Shown here one piece after another: positions 56,400 through 64,000 of a stretch of 64,000 nucleotides of DNA. The DNA is taken from contig NZ_CP146016.1 in NCBI RefSeq assembly GCF_036967215.1, forward strand, positions 1,675,337-1,739,336. The letters are read 5' to 3'. Origin of the DNA: Sulfolobus tengchongensis (GTDB lineage: Archaea > Thermoproteota > Thermoprotei_A > Sulfolobales > Sulfolobaceae). The position numbers and the translations under genes are program-made. The notes under the pieces are model-generated. The model worked only from the letters and a program-made list of their open reading frames with translations. It was not told where the DNA came from and did not search any database. How positions within the stretch are numbered: position 1 is the stretch's first letter; the number at the start of each line of letters is the position of its first letter.

Positions 56400-57521
56400 T
56401 CAAAATGGCGAGGGTTCCTCCCATTGGTTCGGATTTACATCCCGCATCTGGGAGGCAGTCGCGAGGCTCAGAGAACCCCGCCCATACAAATTACACACAG
56501 CTACATAATCACGATGATCCTCAAAACCACACTTCTCACACTTAAGCATCCTATATCCATTTCCTTTCAGCTTATTACCGCACTTGGGGCAAGTAGTTGA
56601 ACTATACGCTGGCTTAACGTATATCACGTTTAACCCATGTTTCTTAGCCTGCCACTCAATCCAGTACTGCACGCGTCTGTACTGCATCAAATATAACCTA
56701 TCTCTGTAGTCTTTCTTCAACCCTTTCACGTGAGAAATCATCTTGTTCAAGTCTTCCAACACGATGTAGTTAGCGTTTAGCCTCTTTGCTTCATCAACAA
56801 CCCATTTGCCAACTTTCCTAGCAAAGTCTTGTATAACGTTTCTTGCCTTTATATGAAAGCTCCTAATCCTATTGAGAATCCTCTTATTCTCCCTCCACCT
56901 TTTTTGATACCTCTTCTGCAGATTCTCAGCTAATTTCTTAAAATGAACAGCGTCATGGAGACGTGTTGGAATTTCTATAACTTGTTTATCATTACCTAAC
57001 GTGATAAAGTCCATGTTTATGTCAACAGCTATAAGCCCCTTAACTTGCTTCTCTACTTGTACTTTCTTTTTCATTGTCACGTTAAGATACCAATTATCTC
57101 CTCTCTTAACTAGTCTTGCTTCTTTCACTTTGAAGTCCTTGTACTGTGAAAGATTGTGAGGATATCCCACTATTTTCACTTCTTCCCCCAGTATCTTTGC
57201 AGTCATCGTGTTGAAATCAACGGTATAGCTTAATTTTGGTGTTAACCATAAGGAAACGTTTCTTAGTACTGGAAATCTCCCTTTTTTGGGATTCTCTAAC
57301 CAACTTTTATACACGGCAATGGCATCACGATAGCAATCTTGAGCAAGTTTTGATTTCAAACCAAATTTCTCCCTGAGGACTTCATACAATGCTTTGTGGA
57401 CTTCTTTTAGAGAAGTGGTTTTGTGTTCATATAACCATTGTAGAACGAACCTCTTACCAGCCAAATAGCGTTCTGCTAAGGGCTCCAGAGCCGAGGAGCA
57501 GATCTTCATTTTGATTGTCAC
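56400..57521 (-). CDS. tnpB: TnpB RNA-guided nuclease-like protein
   Basis: A 374-residue protein. The RuvC-like parts are [12 protein letters not shown] (first Asp, about residue 169), IVLEDLNKM (Glu, about 255) and [11 protein letters not shown] (final Asp region, about 337). A zinc finger CPKC...CEKC lies between the last two. TnpB proteins of bacterial IS605 elements cut DNA using omega RNA and are the ancestors of Cas12. I chose the GTG at 57521, as GAGGAGGAG lies 4-12 bases before it and [11 protein letters not shown] follows; longer upstream frames cross the structured leader. The ORF is intact. Confidence 0.85.
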   Translation of the reverse strand: MTIKMKICSSALEPLAERYLAGKRFVLQWLYEHKTTSLKEVHKALYEVLREKFGLKSKLAQDCYRDAIAVYKSWLENPKKGRFPVLRNVSLWLTPKLSYTVDFNTMTAKILGEEVKIVGYPHNLSQYKDFKVKEARLVKRGDNWYLNVTMKKKVQVEKQVKGLIAVDINMDFITLGNDKQVIEIPTRLHDAVHFKKLAENLQKRYQKRWRENKRILNRIRSFHIKARNVIQDFARKVGKWVVDEAKRLNANYIVLEDLNKMISHVKGLKKDYRDRLYLMQYRRVQYWIEWQAKKHGLNVIYVKPAYSSTTCPKCGNKLKGNGYRMLKCEKCGFEDHRDYVAVCNLYGRGSLSLATASQMRDVNPNQWEEPSPF

Positions 57522-57575
57522 GATCTCCTCCTCGATGGAACTACCCTCACGGGTAGCTCGCTCTGGAGCCCTCAG
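57476..57575 (-). promoter_or_regulatory. Nested hairpins sequestering the tnpB start
   Basis: On the tnpB strand, an outer 16 bp stem (57560-57575 with 57476-57491; CTGAGGGCTCCAGAGC against its complement, one G-U) encloses a small hairpin CTACCC-GTGA-GGGTAG (57541-57556). It also encloses a second stem of 12 of 13 pairs (57522-57534 with 57492-57504), which contains the Shine-Dalgarno-like GAGGAGGAG and holds the GTG start in its loop. Confidence 0.8.
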
Positions 57576-57891
57576 CATATGTTTATTTCTGAAGAAACTG
57601 TTTAAAAACATTACGCGGGCATTCATCTCCGCCTTAAAAAAGGCGAAGCTTTCTGCCCGCATTTTTGTAATTCTTTTTGGTTCAGTAGCGAGAGGAAATT
57701 ATAGAATAGATAGTGATGTCGATGTTTTAGTTATCACGTCAAAAGTCAAAGATGAATGGGATAGAGCTAAGATTTCTTTAATTCTCCATAACGCAATAAT
57801 GGTAGAGGAACCTTTTGAGATCCATGTCGCAACTAAAGAGGAGTTTGAAAGTTGGTATAAACGTTTTATTAACGTTTATGAAGAATTCTAA

Positions 57892-58061
57892 ATTGTAATG
57901 TAATAATAACTGTTATCCTAATTTAGATACGAACTGAAATACGTTACTAGATAATGTGAACTATCCCCACCCTTAGGACGAAGCGTCTCGTGATGTGAAC
58001 TTCTACCCCCTTAACTCCCAGAGAGCTAAATGTAAACAGTAGAATAAGGGCAAGGAATCTG
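57892..58061. other. Spacer with R2-like fragment
   Basis: 57990-58030 (gatgtgaacttctaccccct then taactcccagagagctaaat) resembles the arm of R2 at 40927-40966. No ORF was recognised. Confidence 0.35.
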
Positions 58062-58162
58062 TACTTTGTGGTGTATTTGTAAATTATCTGGTTTTGAACG
58101 CTCTTTTTACCATGAAGAGAATACGAAAAATTGACGTAGATTTTGAAAAGCCCCACAAAGTA
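58062..58162. repeat. MITE-like repeat, copy 2
   Basis: Inverted ends TACTTTGTGGTGTATTTG and CCCCACAAAGTA, 101 bp, collinear with 9383-9483. It lies just upstream of the PIN operon promoter region (gctttaaatg at 58198-58207). Confidence 0.72.
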
Positions 58163-58241
58163 AAATGATTAAGGATATTCTCAAAAGAGTTCGTAATAGC
58201 TTTAAATGAATGTGTTATGTATTATGTAATGTGCAATAAAA

Positions 58242-58823
58242 ATGAATTTTGATACTGTAACTGTTTCATTGTTGTTTGACGCTTTGCCTAAGGAGGCGTT
58301 TAATAGGCTTTTATCTAATGAGAAGGTTAAATTATACATTCCTACTATCCCTGTTGGTGGAATTCCATTTATGTTGAATTTTACTTTTAGTTATGATGAT
58401 TTATCATTCACCGTATATAACGTTGGATTTCCTTCAAAGACTAAAACAATTTTTCAAGTAAATAGGAATATAAGTGATATGGAGGCATTAAGGGATGTAA
58501 TAGAAAAGTTAGCGAGGGTGGGAGATTTAGTAGGTAGTGAATATTTGATTGAAATGCTTCTGTCATATACCCTAGATTATGAGTTAAAACGCGTTGAAAA
58601 TCCGTTTAAGTCTGTGACTGGTTACGTTTTTGTTGATTTTGACATTAATTCTCCTCAAGATTTAAGGTTAACCAGTTACTTATTAGATGTGAGGATTGTC
58701 CCAAATTCTGCTAATCCAAAAAAGACGTCAGTCCAACTTGTATATAGGGATAAAAGGATAGACATAAATAAGATAGAGGAAATAATGAACAAGGTTAAAA
58801 AATTTTTAGAGGGTGAGAAATAA
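58242..58823 (+). CDS. Unknown protein, first gene of PIN operon
   Basis: A 193-residue soluble protein with no recognised motif. The N-terminal half has alternating strands and helices (VTVSLLFDALPKEAFNRLLSNEKVKLYIPTIPVGG); a second strand-rich part (KSVTGYVFVDFDINS, DVRIVPNS) ends in a Lys-rich helix. It may be a two-domain beta protein. The stop overlaps the next ATG (TAATG), which indicates translational coupling. The promoter TATA box is probably ctttaaat at 58199. Confidence 0.6.
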   Translation: MNFDTVTVSLLFDALPKEAFNRLLSNEKVKLYIPTIPVGGIPFMLNFTFSYDDLSFTVYNVGFPSKTKTIFQVNRNISDMEALRDVIEKLARVGDLVGSEYLIEMLLSYTLDYELKRVENPFKSVTGYVFVDFDINSPQDLRLTSYLLDVRIVPNSANPKKTSVQLVYRDKRIDINKIEEIMNKVKKFLEGEK

Positions 58824-59521
58824 TGAGTACCACTTATTCTGTTGCTCTTTCACCTTCAGTTATTACACCATTATCATCCGAAAGTTTGAATTATCAGATA
58901 CAAATTACCTCTTTGCAAACTAACAATCTTGACCAATTTTTGAAAGATATTATGAAATTAATTCCCCCAATAAGCGATGTATTGCAAAATTTTGTATCTT
59001 ACTTGCTGAAGATATTAACTGATATATCAAGCTTACTAGGGAAATTGCCCAATTCAGAAGTTTTAAATGATCCTAAGGTTCAAGAGATATTTCTTAAAAG
59101 ATTATTGCAAGTAAAAAGCTATGGTATAAATATTATAGAAATTGATGTTGATAATGAAGGAGAACCAGCATTTTATGTTTCATATGAGGACTGGCTTAGA
59201 TATGTAAAGGAATCGGACTTACAAGCTTTTGTGATTCCTACCCGAGGTAATCTAAATATAGAAAATGTATTAAAAGATCTTGGAATATATGATTATAAAC
59301 TAGAGAGGAATGATAGGGGGTTAATCGTACATCTTACTAATTGTAACGAGGTGGATAGGGTAGAATATGTAGCTTTTATACTGCCTATTGCGAATGGTAA
59401 ATATTCTCCTCAAGATAGGATAATTCCAACGTGTAAGGCTCCTCCAGATTATGAAAGGCACTTTTTGACTCAACTAAAACTAGGCGTTAGATATACTCAA
59501 GGTGTTTTGTATGTGCACTAA
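58823..59521 (+). CDS. Unknown protein, second gene of PIN operon
   Basis: A 232-residue protein without recognised domain. Residues 30-95 are amphipathic helices rich in Leu/Ile (QFLKDIMKLIPPISDVLQNFVSYLLKILT in pattern); residues 105-220 mix strands and helices (YGINIIEIDVDNEGEPAFYVSY, VEYVAFILPIANGKY). It shares its first base with the stop of the previous gene and overlaps the following PIN gene by 11 bp. Being co-translated, it is probably part of one complex or system with them. Confidence 0.6.
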   Translation: MSTTYSVALSPSVITPLSSESLNYQIQITSLQTNNLDQFLKDIMKLIPPISDVLQNFVSYLLKILTDISSLLGKLPNSEVLNDPKVQEIFLKRLLQVKSYGINIIEIDVDNEGEPAFYVSYEDWLRYVKESDLQAFVIPTRGNLNIENVLKDLGIYDYKLERNDRGLIVHLTNCNEVDRVEYVAFILPIANGKYSPQDRIIPTCKAPPDYERHFLTQLKLGVRYTQGVLYVH

Positions 59522-59951
59522 TGTTGTTGTAGATACGAGTATACTTATCAAAAAAAGCCTTGGCATTTTTGAATATCTTAACAGTAAAGGATATAATCCC
59601 TTATTTCCTACGGTAGTTTTATATGAGTATATGAATTTTGTTAGAAAAAGATGGAATGAGCTTAGGAATAAGAAGAATATTAAAAGCGCCAGCGGAAGAG
59701 CCATTGGACATATTGAAACTGCTGATACGTTATTTAATTTAATTAAGGATAGAATAAGCAAAAATACCACTACTTTATTAAATCCTGATATTGATGATTT
59801 CATAAAAAGTTTACAAATATTAAAGGATGCCGACGTGGATGCGGGAGATGCAATAATTACGACTATTGCTGCAAAATTACAATACAAGGTTATTACGGGT
59901 GATAGAGATTGGGAAAGGCTCAAGGATTACGTAGATTATGAGATTCACTGA
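59511..59951 (+). CDS. PIN-domain ribonuclease
   Basis: A 146-residue PIN domain. NVVVDTSILIK carries the first catalytic Asp, VVLYEYMNFVRK the conserved Glu, and DADVDAGDAIITTIAAKL plus VITGDRDWERL the later acidic residues. PIN proteins are Mg-dependent RNases and the usual VapC-type toxins of archaea. No classic VapB precedes it; instead two larger unknown proteins do. I prefer the ATG at 59511 over the GTG at 59502. Its end overlaps a 54-codon gene by 14 bp. Confidence 0.82.
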   Translation: MCTNVVVDTSILIKKSLGIFEYLNSKGYNPLFPTVVLYEYMNFVRKRWNELRNKKNIKSASGRAIGHIETADTLFNLIKDRISKNTTTLLNPDIDDFIKSLQILKDADVDAGDAIITTIAAKLQYKVITGDRDWERLKDYVDYEIH

Positions 59952-60102
59952 TGAAGCTTCCAGGAAGTTCTCTTCGATTCTTGGTTTAACCATCTCGACT
60001 ACGGGTTTGAGGAGGAAAAGTGTTCTTTGGATAGCATATCTTCTATTGGGGGAACGGGCATCATCACGTATTGAGGTTGTTGGATGGTTTCTGTATTCGT
60101 AG
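59938..60102 (+). CDS. Small protein, fourth gene of PIN operon, probably truncated
   Basis: The ATG at 59938 lies inside the PIN gene and opens 54 codons: MRFTDEASRKFSSILGLTIS, then a hydrophobic/basic stretch with TTGLRRKSVLWIAYLLLGE. No family is recognised. After about 60060 the DNA matches IS-relic sequence, so the last residues are probably not original and the protein may have been longer. The 14 bp overlap argues that the start is real. Confidence 0.45.
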   Translation: MRFTDEASRKFSSILGLTISTTGLRRKSVLWIAYLLLGERASSRIEVVGWFLYS

Positions 60103-60215
60103 TATGATGCCCGCTTTCCTCAACTTAAGTATTACTCATGTTTTTCATTAATGAGATAGATTTCAAATAATTATTCACTGAATTTTTCTCACTCCGGGCA
60201 CTCTCTCGTGGCTTA
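60056..60215. mobile_element. IS relic with long inverted repeat
   Basis: GGGCATCAT and ATGATGCCC are 35 bp apart (60057-60109), and 60115-60210 (tcaacttaagtatta, aatgagatagatttcaaata) is shared with 14530-14605. It truncates the small gene of the PIN operon. The parent element is not identified. 60216-60366 is the promoter region of the next gene. Confidence 0.5.
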
Positions 60216-60366
60216 GTAGTTAGTGTAATTGTAATAGAAGCCATTTTATAACTTAATTATAATATTAAATTAAAATTTATAATAGATTTCCTTTAAACCG
60301 TGTTAATCAACTATACCCCTAATTATTTAGGGATTTAAATTTAAGACACGCATCTAATCTATCATT

Positions 60367-61500
60367 ATGATTCCAATTAGTGTCATGATAACAAATATGG
60401 GAACCGTTTCCTTTCAAGTTAAGGGGGAGTATAGCCCAAGGAATCCTAGCAGGTTCAGTCAGGTTTTTAGACCAGTTATAACATGGAATATGACATATAA
60501 ATGTAATCTCAATTGTATACATTGCTATATAAACGCCTCTCCCACTAGAGAAGACGGCCTTACGACTGAGGAAGCCATTAATCTAATTGATCAAATGGCA
60601 GAGATAAAGATACCATTACTTATTATGAGTGGTGGAGAGCCATTAATGAGAAGAGACTTTCTGAATTTATCAAAATATGCGTCAGAAAAAGGAATCAAAT
60701 TAGCTCTCTCTACTAATGGAACTCTAATAAGCGAGAAAATGGCTCAAATGTTGAAAGAGATAGGATTTGTGTATGTAGGAATTAGTTTAGACAGCCCTAG
60801 TCCAGAATTTCATGATAAATTTAGGGGGCTAAATGGAGCATTTGAAATGACTATTAAAGGAATTAAGAATGCCATTAACGCCGGTTTAAATGTAGGGTTA
60901 AGATTTACCATAACGTCAAAAAATATTGATGATTTAGACTCATATGTCAACCTTGCATTAAAATTGGGAGTGAAGAGGATTACATTTTATCATATATCGG
61001 CAAGCGGAAGAGGAAAGGAGTTGAGAGATTGGATGTACACCCCAGAACAATATACTAGATTCATGGATAGGCTAATAGAGTATGCTAGAAAACTTAAGGG
61101 GATAATTGAAATTGAAACAACGTTAGCTCCATATGATGGTATTTACATTGCTAAAAAATTGGCAAGAGATGAGAACGAATTAAATGAGTATTTACGCTTT
61201 GTTGAAAACAGCGGAGGCTGTGGAAGGAAAATGATCTCAATATATCCTAATGGTGATGTTTACCCTTGTCAGTTTATAGATTTTCATAAGTTGGGTAATG
61301 TGAAAGAGAAACCACTCAAGGACATTATACAAAATATTCCAGATATTTTCATAAATACTCACAAATATTTAACTGGAAAATGTGCGTCATGTGAGTATAA
61401 AGCGTACTGTAAAGGAGGAGATAGAGCAAGAGCATATTATTGGTATGGTAACCTATATGGAGATGACCCACTATGCCCTTTGAGGAATCTCCACATTTAG
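60367..61500 (+). CDS. Radical SAM/SPASM protein, heme-synthesis-like
   Basis: A 377-residue enzyme. CNLNCIHCY (about residues 42-50) is the CX3CX2C motif that binds the radical SAM [4Fe-4S] cluster, [12 protein letters not shown] is the GGE motif, and the C-terminal cysteines in GGCGRKM, YPCQF and [10 protein letters not shown] form a SPASM domain. The pattern is like AhbC/AhbD of the siroheme-dependent heme pathway of archaea. The second radical SAM gene overlaps it by 28 bp. A few in-frame ATGs downstream (60388, 60397) could also serve as the start. Confidence 0.78.
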   Translation: MIPISVMITNMGTVSFQVKGEYSPRNPSRFSQVFRPVITWNMTYKCNLNCIHCYINASPTREDGLTTEEAINLIDQMAEIKIPLLIMSGGEPLMRRDFLNLSKYASEKGIKLALSTNGTLISEKMAQMLKEIGFVYVGISLDSPSPEFHDKFRGLNGAFEMTIKGIKNAINAGLNVGLRFTITSKNIDDLDSYVNLALKLGVKRITFYHISASGRGKELRDWMYTPEQYTRFMDRLIEYARKLKGIIEIETTLAPYDGIYIAKKLARDENELNEYLRFVENSGGCGRKMISIYPNGDVYPCQFIDFHKLGNVKEKPLKDIIQNIPDIFINTHKYLTGKCASCEYKAYCKGGDRARAYYWYGNLYGDDPLCPLRNLHI

Positions 61501-62519
61501 TGTTCTGGGAAGTAACGAAATCTTGCCCTTTAACATGTAAACATTGTAGGGCTAACGCAATAGATAGACCTCTGCCGGGAGAACTAAATACTGAAGAAGG
61601 AAAAAGGCTATTAGAGGATATAGCAGGATTTGGAAGAGTTGTAGTAGTTTTCACGGGTGGAGATCCCTTATCTAGGCAAGACATATTTGAATTGATGGAT
61701 TACGCTAAGTCATTAGGGCTGGTAGTTTCAATTGCCCCAGCTCCATCTCATAGATTAAATGAGGATACTATAAGAAAAATAAGAGAGACTGCACTTTATA
61801 TGTCAATAAGCCTTGATGGTTATAAACCAGAAACTCATGATTGGTTAAGAGGCTTTGGAAATTATAAATACACTATAGAGGGAATAAGACTCGGCTTAAA
61901 ATATGGCTTGCAAGTGCAAGTTAACACTGTAGTTTGGAGAAAGAGTTATCCGGAATTACCGTATATCGCTAAAACTCTTAAGGATTTAGGAGTAAAAGTG
62001 TGGGAAGTATTCTTCTTAATTCCAGTGGGAAGGGGAACATTAGAATTAGATATTCCTAAAGAGAAATACCAAGATGTAATTGATTTTCTAATTGAGACTA
62101 GTAGATACGATCTAATTGTGAGAACAGTTGAGGCACCCTTCTTTAGGAGGGCAAAGTTTGAGTATAAAGAAGGAAAAGTGAACGAGCTAATTAAGAAATT
62201 AAGGGAATTATTAGGGAAGCCTATAAAACCAGTTGATAAGAACGTCATGCCTACTAGAGATGGTTCTGGCGTTATTTTTATTTCATACAATGGTGATGTC
62301 TATCCTAGCGGCTTCCTTCCATTGACTCTAGGAAATGTGAAAAAGGAAAGTATAGTGAAAATTTATAAGGAGTCTGAATTATTGAGATTGATAAGAGCAG
62401 GTAAACTAAAGGGAAAATGTGGAATTTGCGAATATAATAATATATGTGGTGGAAGTAGGGCTAGGGCATTTGCAGTTTATAATGATCCGTTAGCTGAAGA
62501 TCCTGCGTGTCCTTTTTAA
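61473..62519 (+). CDS. Radical SAM/SPASM protein, AhbD-like
   Basis: A 348-residue enzyme. [20 protein letters not shown] (CX3CX2C at about residues 20-27) resembles the start of heme b synthase AhbD, which decarboxylates Fe-coproporphyrin III to heme b. [11 protein letters not shown] takes the GGE position as GGD. The C-terminal [12 protein letters not shown] gives auxiliary cluster ligands. It overlaps the previous gene and precedes a cytochrome b-like gene, so a role in heme supply is plausible; other peptide or cofactor substrates are possible. Confidence 0.78.
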   Translation: MPFEESPHLVFWEVTKSCPLTCKHCRANAIDRPLPGELNTEEGKRLLEDIAGFGRVVVVFTGGDPLSRQDIFELMDYAKSLGLVVSIAPAPSHRLNEDTIRKIRETALYMSISLDGYKPETHDWLRGFGNYKYTIEGIRLGLKYGLQVQVNTVVWRKSYPELPYIAKTLKDLGVKVWEVFFLIPVGRGTLELDIPKEKYQDVIDFLIETSRYDLIVRTVEAPFFRRAKFEYKEGKVNELIKKLRELLGKPIKPVDKNVMPTRDGSGVIFISYNGDVYPSGFLPLTLGNVKKESIVKIYKESELLRLIRAGKLKGKCGICEYNNICGGSRARAFAVYNDPLAEDPACPF

Positions 62520-62865
62520 AGCCCTTCTAATATAATTAACAAATCATTTTTCCTTTAGATAAATTTAAGGCTTAATAACTAATTGACAGAGTTTATTTAT
62601 TTTTGTATTTTAGTAATGGTATAATTCACTTCTCACCTCAAAAAGCTTCTCTCTTATATCGCATTGCAGGAAGGTATACCAGATGTGACTTTAAATGCTT
62701 TATATTGGTTCTCAAAGCTTAGTATTACTCGTTGATATTGTAAAATATTTTTGAGATAAAAATAGCTAGTTAAACCACTTTGGGAACAAAAGTAAAACAA
62801 GATAATGAGTCCAACGCTTAAGATTTTTGGACCCTACTGGATATTTATTTATTGTGACTAAGCCA
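62520..62865. other. Intergenic region before cytochrome-like gene
   Basis: It contains the promoter of the next gene. aaaatatttttgagataaaa at about 62742-62761 is A/T-rich and could hold the TATA box. No ORF, hairpin or repeat was recognised. Confidence 0.35.
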
Positions 62866-64000
62866 ATGAGTATAAAGTCCTCTTCCAAGGTAACGTTAGG
62901 AATAATATTAGGAATAATTCTTTTAGGAGTATTATTAGCAATAGCAAACATTCCTATGGCTCAAACATCACCTCAAATTCCCGTTTACAAAGTAGTTGGT
63001 ACAGCAGATCTTTCTAATCCGGGATCTGCTCCTTTTTGGTCCAACATGTCATGGATTAATATTTCACTAACAGCAAATATACCTCAAGCCCCAACTTCTG
63101 GTTTAACGCACGAAATCTACGTTAAGGCAGCATGGAACGGTTCATGGATATTTGTGCTGGTCAGATGGAATGCGTCAAATCCTGCTTTTGGTGCATGGTC
63201 TGCAGCTGCTGCAGCGTTATATCCACAAGCCTCTGGACCAGGATTATTTAGACAAATCATGTTAACTCCGGGAACAACTTATTCGATAGAAAAGAATTAC
63301 ACTAATTATATATCTATTGTTAATGGAAAAACTCTTCAAGGAAGGCTTATATTAAATTACTCTGGCATTTTATTACCTGCACCAAACAATACCCAAATAA
63401 CTGTAATGCCTAATGGGACCATAATATTATGGCATTCATTAAGACCTATGGAAGATCTTTTGTACTCAGATGGCATGTTTTATGGATACTACACTAATTC
63501 AACATGGTACTATCCAGATAGAGTAGCGATGATGTGGTATATGGGAAGTGTGATACCACCAAGTAAAGATGGAATGAATATTGGTGGAAAATATCCTGGT
63601 CAAACATTTGACGGGGTAACATTTAAAGATGCAGGCGGATCTTTAGCACAAACAGGAGGAGCTGCGAATATTTGGATGTGGGTATCTGGCGCGACCTGGA
63701 ACAATTCAACCTATGATCCTGCATTTCAAGCTAATCTATGGCAAAACGAATCATTAACTGGCTTGCCCTATGTTGACGTTGGCAATCATGGATTCGCAGT
63801 TCCCCTTTACTCTAACAATACGAATATGTACGAAGTGGATTGTGCAGGAATATGGTATACTCCAGTAGCTTCCAAAGGACTAAATGGTTCATTGTTCTTC
63901 ATATGGACTGGAGCTAAATACAGTAATGGGACATGGACTGTAGAGTTTGCAAGACCTTTAGCTGTACCCTCAAATTACTCCAAATGGATGCCTAATATTA
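62866..64000 (+). CDS. cbsA: Cytochrome b558/566 subunit A-like protein, 3' end outside window
   Basis: The frame is open from ATG 62866 to the window edge (378 codons). A signal/anchor helix ([20 protein letters not shown]) is followed by a secreted domain with at least a dozen Asn-X-Ser/Thr sequons (for example NMS, NIS, NGS, NAS, NYT). Conserved pieces include [20 protein letters not shown] and [15 protein letters not shown], as in ethylbenzene dehydrogenase-type heme domains. CbsA of Sulfolobus is a highly glycosylated, membrane-anchored cytochrome b, which this fits. A GTG at 62854, in frame four codons upstream, is an alternative start. Partner genes would lie beyond the window. Confidence 0.75.
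   Translation, partial: MSIKSSSKVTLGIILGIILLGVLLAIANIPMAQTSPQIPVYKVVGTADLSNPGSAPFWSNMSWINISLTANIPQAPTSGLTHEIYVKAAWNGSWIFVLVRWNASNPAFGAWSAAAAALYPQASGPGLFRQIMLTPGTTYSIEKNYTNYISIVNGKTLQGRLILNYSGILLPAPNNTQITVMPNGTIILWHSLRPMEDLLYSDGMFYGYYTNSTWYYPDRVAMMWYMGSVIPPSKDGMNIGGKYPGQTFDGVTFKDAGGSLAQTGGAANIWMWVSGATWNNSTYDPAFQANLWQNESLTGLPYVDVGNHGFAVPLYSNNTNMYEVDCAGIWYTPVASKGLNGSLFFIWTGAKYSNGTWTVEFARPLAVPSNYSKWMPNI

Larger units (their letters stand above)
56382..57666 (-). mobile_element. TnpB-only IS605-type element
   Basis: The right tip is CTGACTTCCTCC (56382) and the left end is the hairpin gccttaaaaaaggc with ctttctgcccgc (57630-57660). On the coding strand the left end abuts TTAC, the usual IS605 target and likely TAM. 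There is no tnpA nearby, so it would depend on transposase in trans. The right end with a c-gccat-tttgatgg-cg hairpin overlaps the 3' end of tnpB and is the expected omega RNA region. Confidence 0.85.
56052..57891 (+). pseudogene. HEPN-nucleotidyltransferase fusion, split by TnpB element
   Basis: The 5' part (56052-56381) codes MGEFLKNNAIDFFRRSRE, an in-frame TGA (56106-56108), then WNLAMFHLEQALQLSLKYTL and IASRYVPTSYSEETVKKVYEV, a HEPN domain. The 3' part (57667-57891) codes [20 protein letters not shown], with GS...G and D-X-D of a minimal nucleotidyltransferase (MNT). Removing 56382-57666 joins the two in frame as ...VYEV-VILFGS... HEPN and MNT pairs act as toxin and antitoxin in prokaryotes. 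A TATA box at 56020 fits a leaderless start at 56052. The nonsense codon shows decay beyond the insertion. Confidence 0.8.

Noticed and set aside
60057-60109. Intrinsic terminator after the PIN operon
   Set aside because: The 9 bp arms are 35 bp apart without a following T-run, and the adjoining sequence is shared with an IS relic at 14.5 kb.
62766-62951. Minus-strand ORF at the start of the cytochrome-like gene
   Set aside because: It is antisense to a long open frame with a signal peptide and many sequons, which is the real gene.

Overview
The window looks like a crenarchaeal chromosome of the order Sulfolobales, most likely Saccharolobus/Sulfolobus solfataricus or a close relative. The evidence is AT-rich DNA, TATA-type promoters placed about 25-30 bp before start codons (leaderless genes), thiosulfate:quinone oxidoreductase genes (doxD-doxA), a cytochrome b558/566-like gene at the right edge, and a dense load of insertion sequences of families known from this group (ISH3, IS110, IS256, IS5, TnpB-only IS605). 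Species is inferred from content, not from a search.

Layout. 1-14 kb holds mostly ordinary genes: a large unknown protein cut by the left edge, aldehyde dehydrogenase, a ribbon-helix-helix protein, a superfamily 2 helicase, an EamA permease, doxDA, a CPA2 antiporter with CBS domains, and a frameshifted AAA ATPase with tandem palindromes upstream. 14-19 kb is an accessory stretch with an orphan Csx1-type CARF-HEPN protein, a DUF3800-like gene preceded by two identical hairpin repeats, IS relics and a complete ISH3-type element. 19.9-45.6 kb is a surface-glycan region: glycosyltransferases, a GT-C-like membrane protein, a flippase, a methyltransferase-glycosyltransferase fusion and the dTDP-sugar genes rmlB, rmlA, rmlC and rmlD. 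It is heavily rearranged by mobile elements: a three-level nest (IS110 inside an IS5-like element inside an IS256-like relic), an approximately 1.18 kb inverted duplication carrying an identical glycosyltransferase, and many decayed ends.

46-51 kb carries three minus-strand genes of unknown function; one has a candidate PD-(D/E)XK nuclease motif. 51-60 kb holds a PaREP1-like gene, another glycosyltransferase, cbiZ, an MFS transporter, a HEPN-nucleotidyltransferase pseudogene split by a TnpB element whose start region is strongly structured, and a four-gene overlapping operon with a PIN-domain protein. 60.3-64 kb holds two overlapping radical SAM/SPASM genes (heme-synthesis-like) just before a signal-peptide-bearing, sequon-rich protein resembling CbsA.

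At least three short dispersed repeat families lie between genes: R1 (about 90 bp, six copies), R2/R3 (degenerate, several copies) and a 101 bp MITE-like repeat (two copies). No CRISPR array, rRNA or tRNA was recognised. The best candidates for undescribed biology are the 46-51 kb trio, the 58.2-60.1 kb PIN operon, the tandem hairpins before the DUF3800-like gene, the structured tnpB leader, and the IS110 leader as a possible archaeal bridge RNA.
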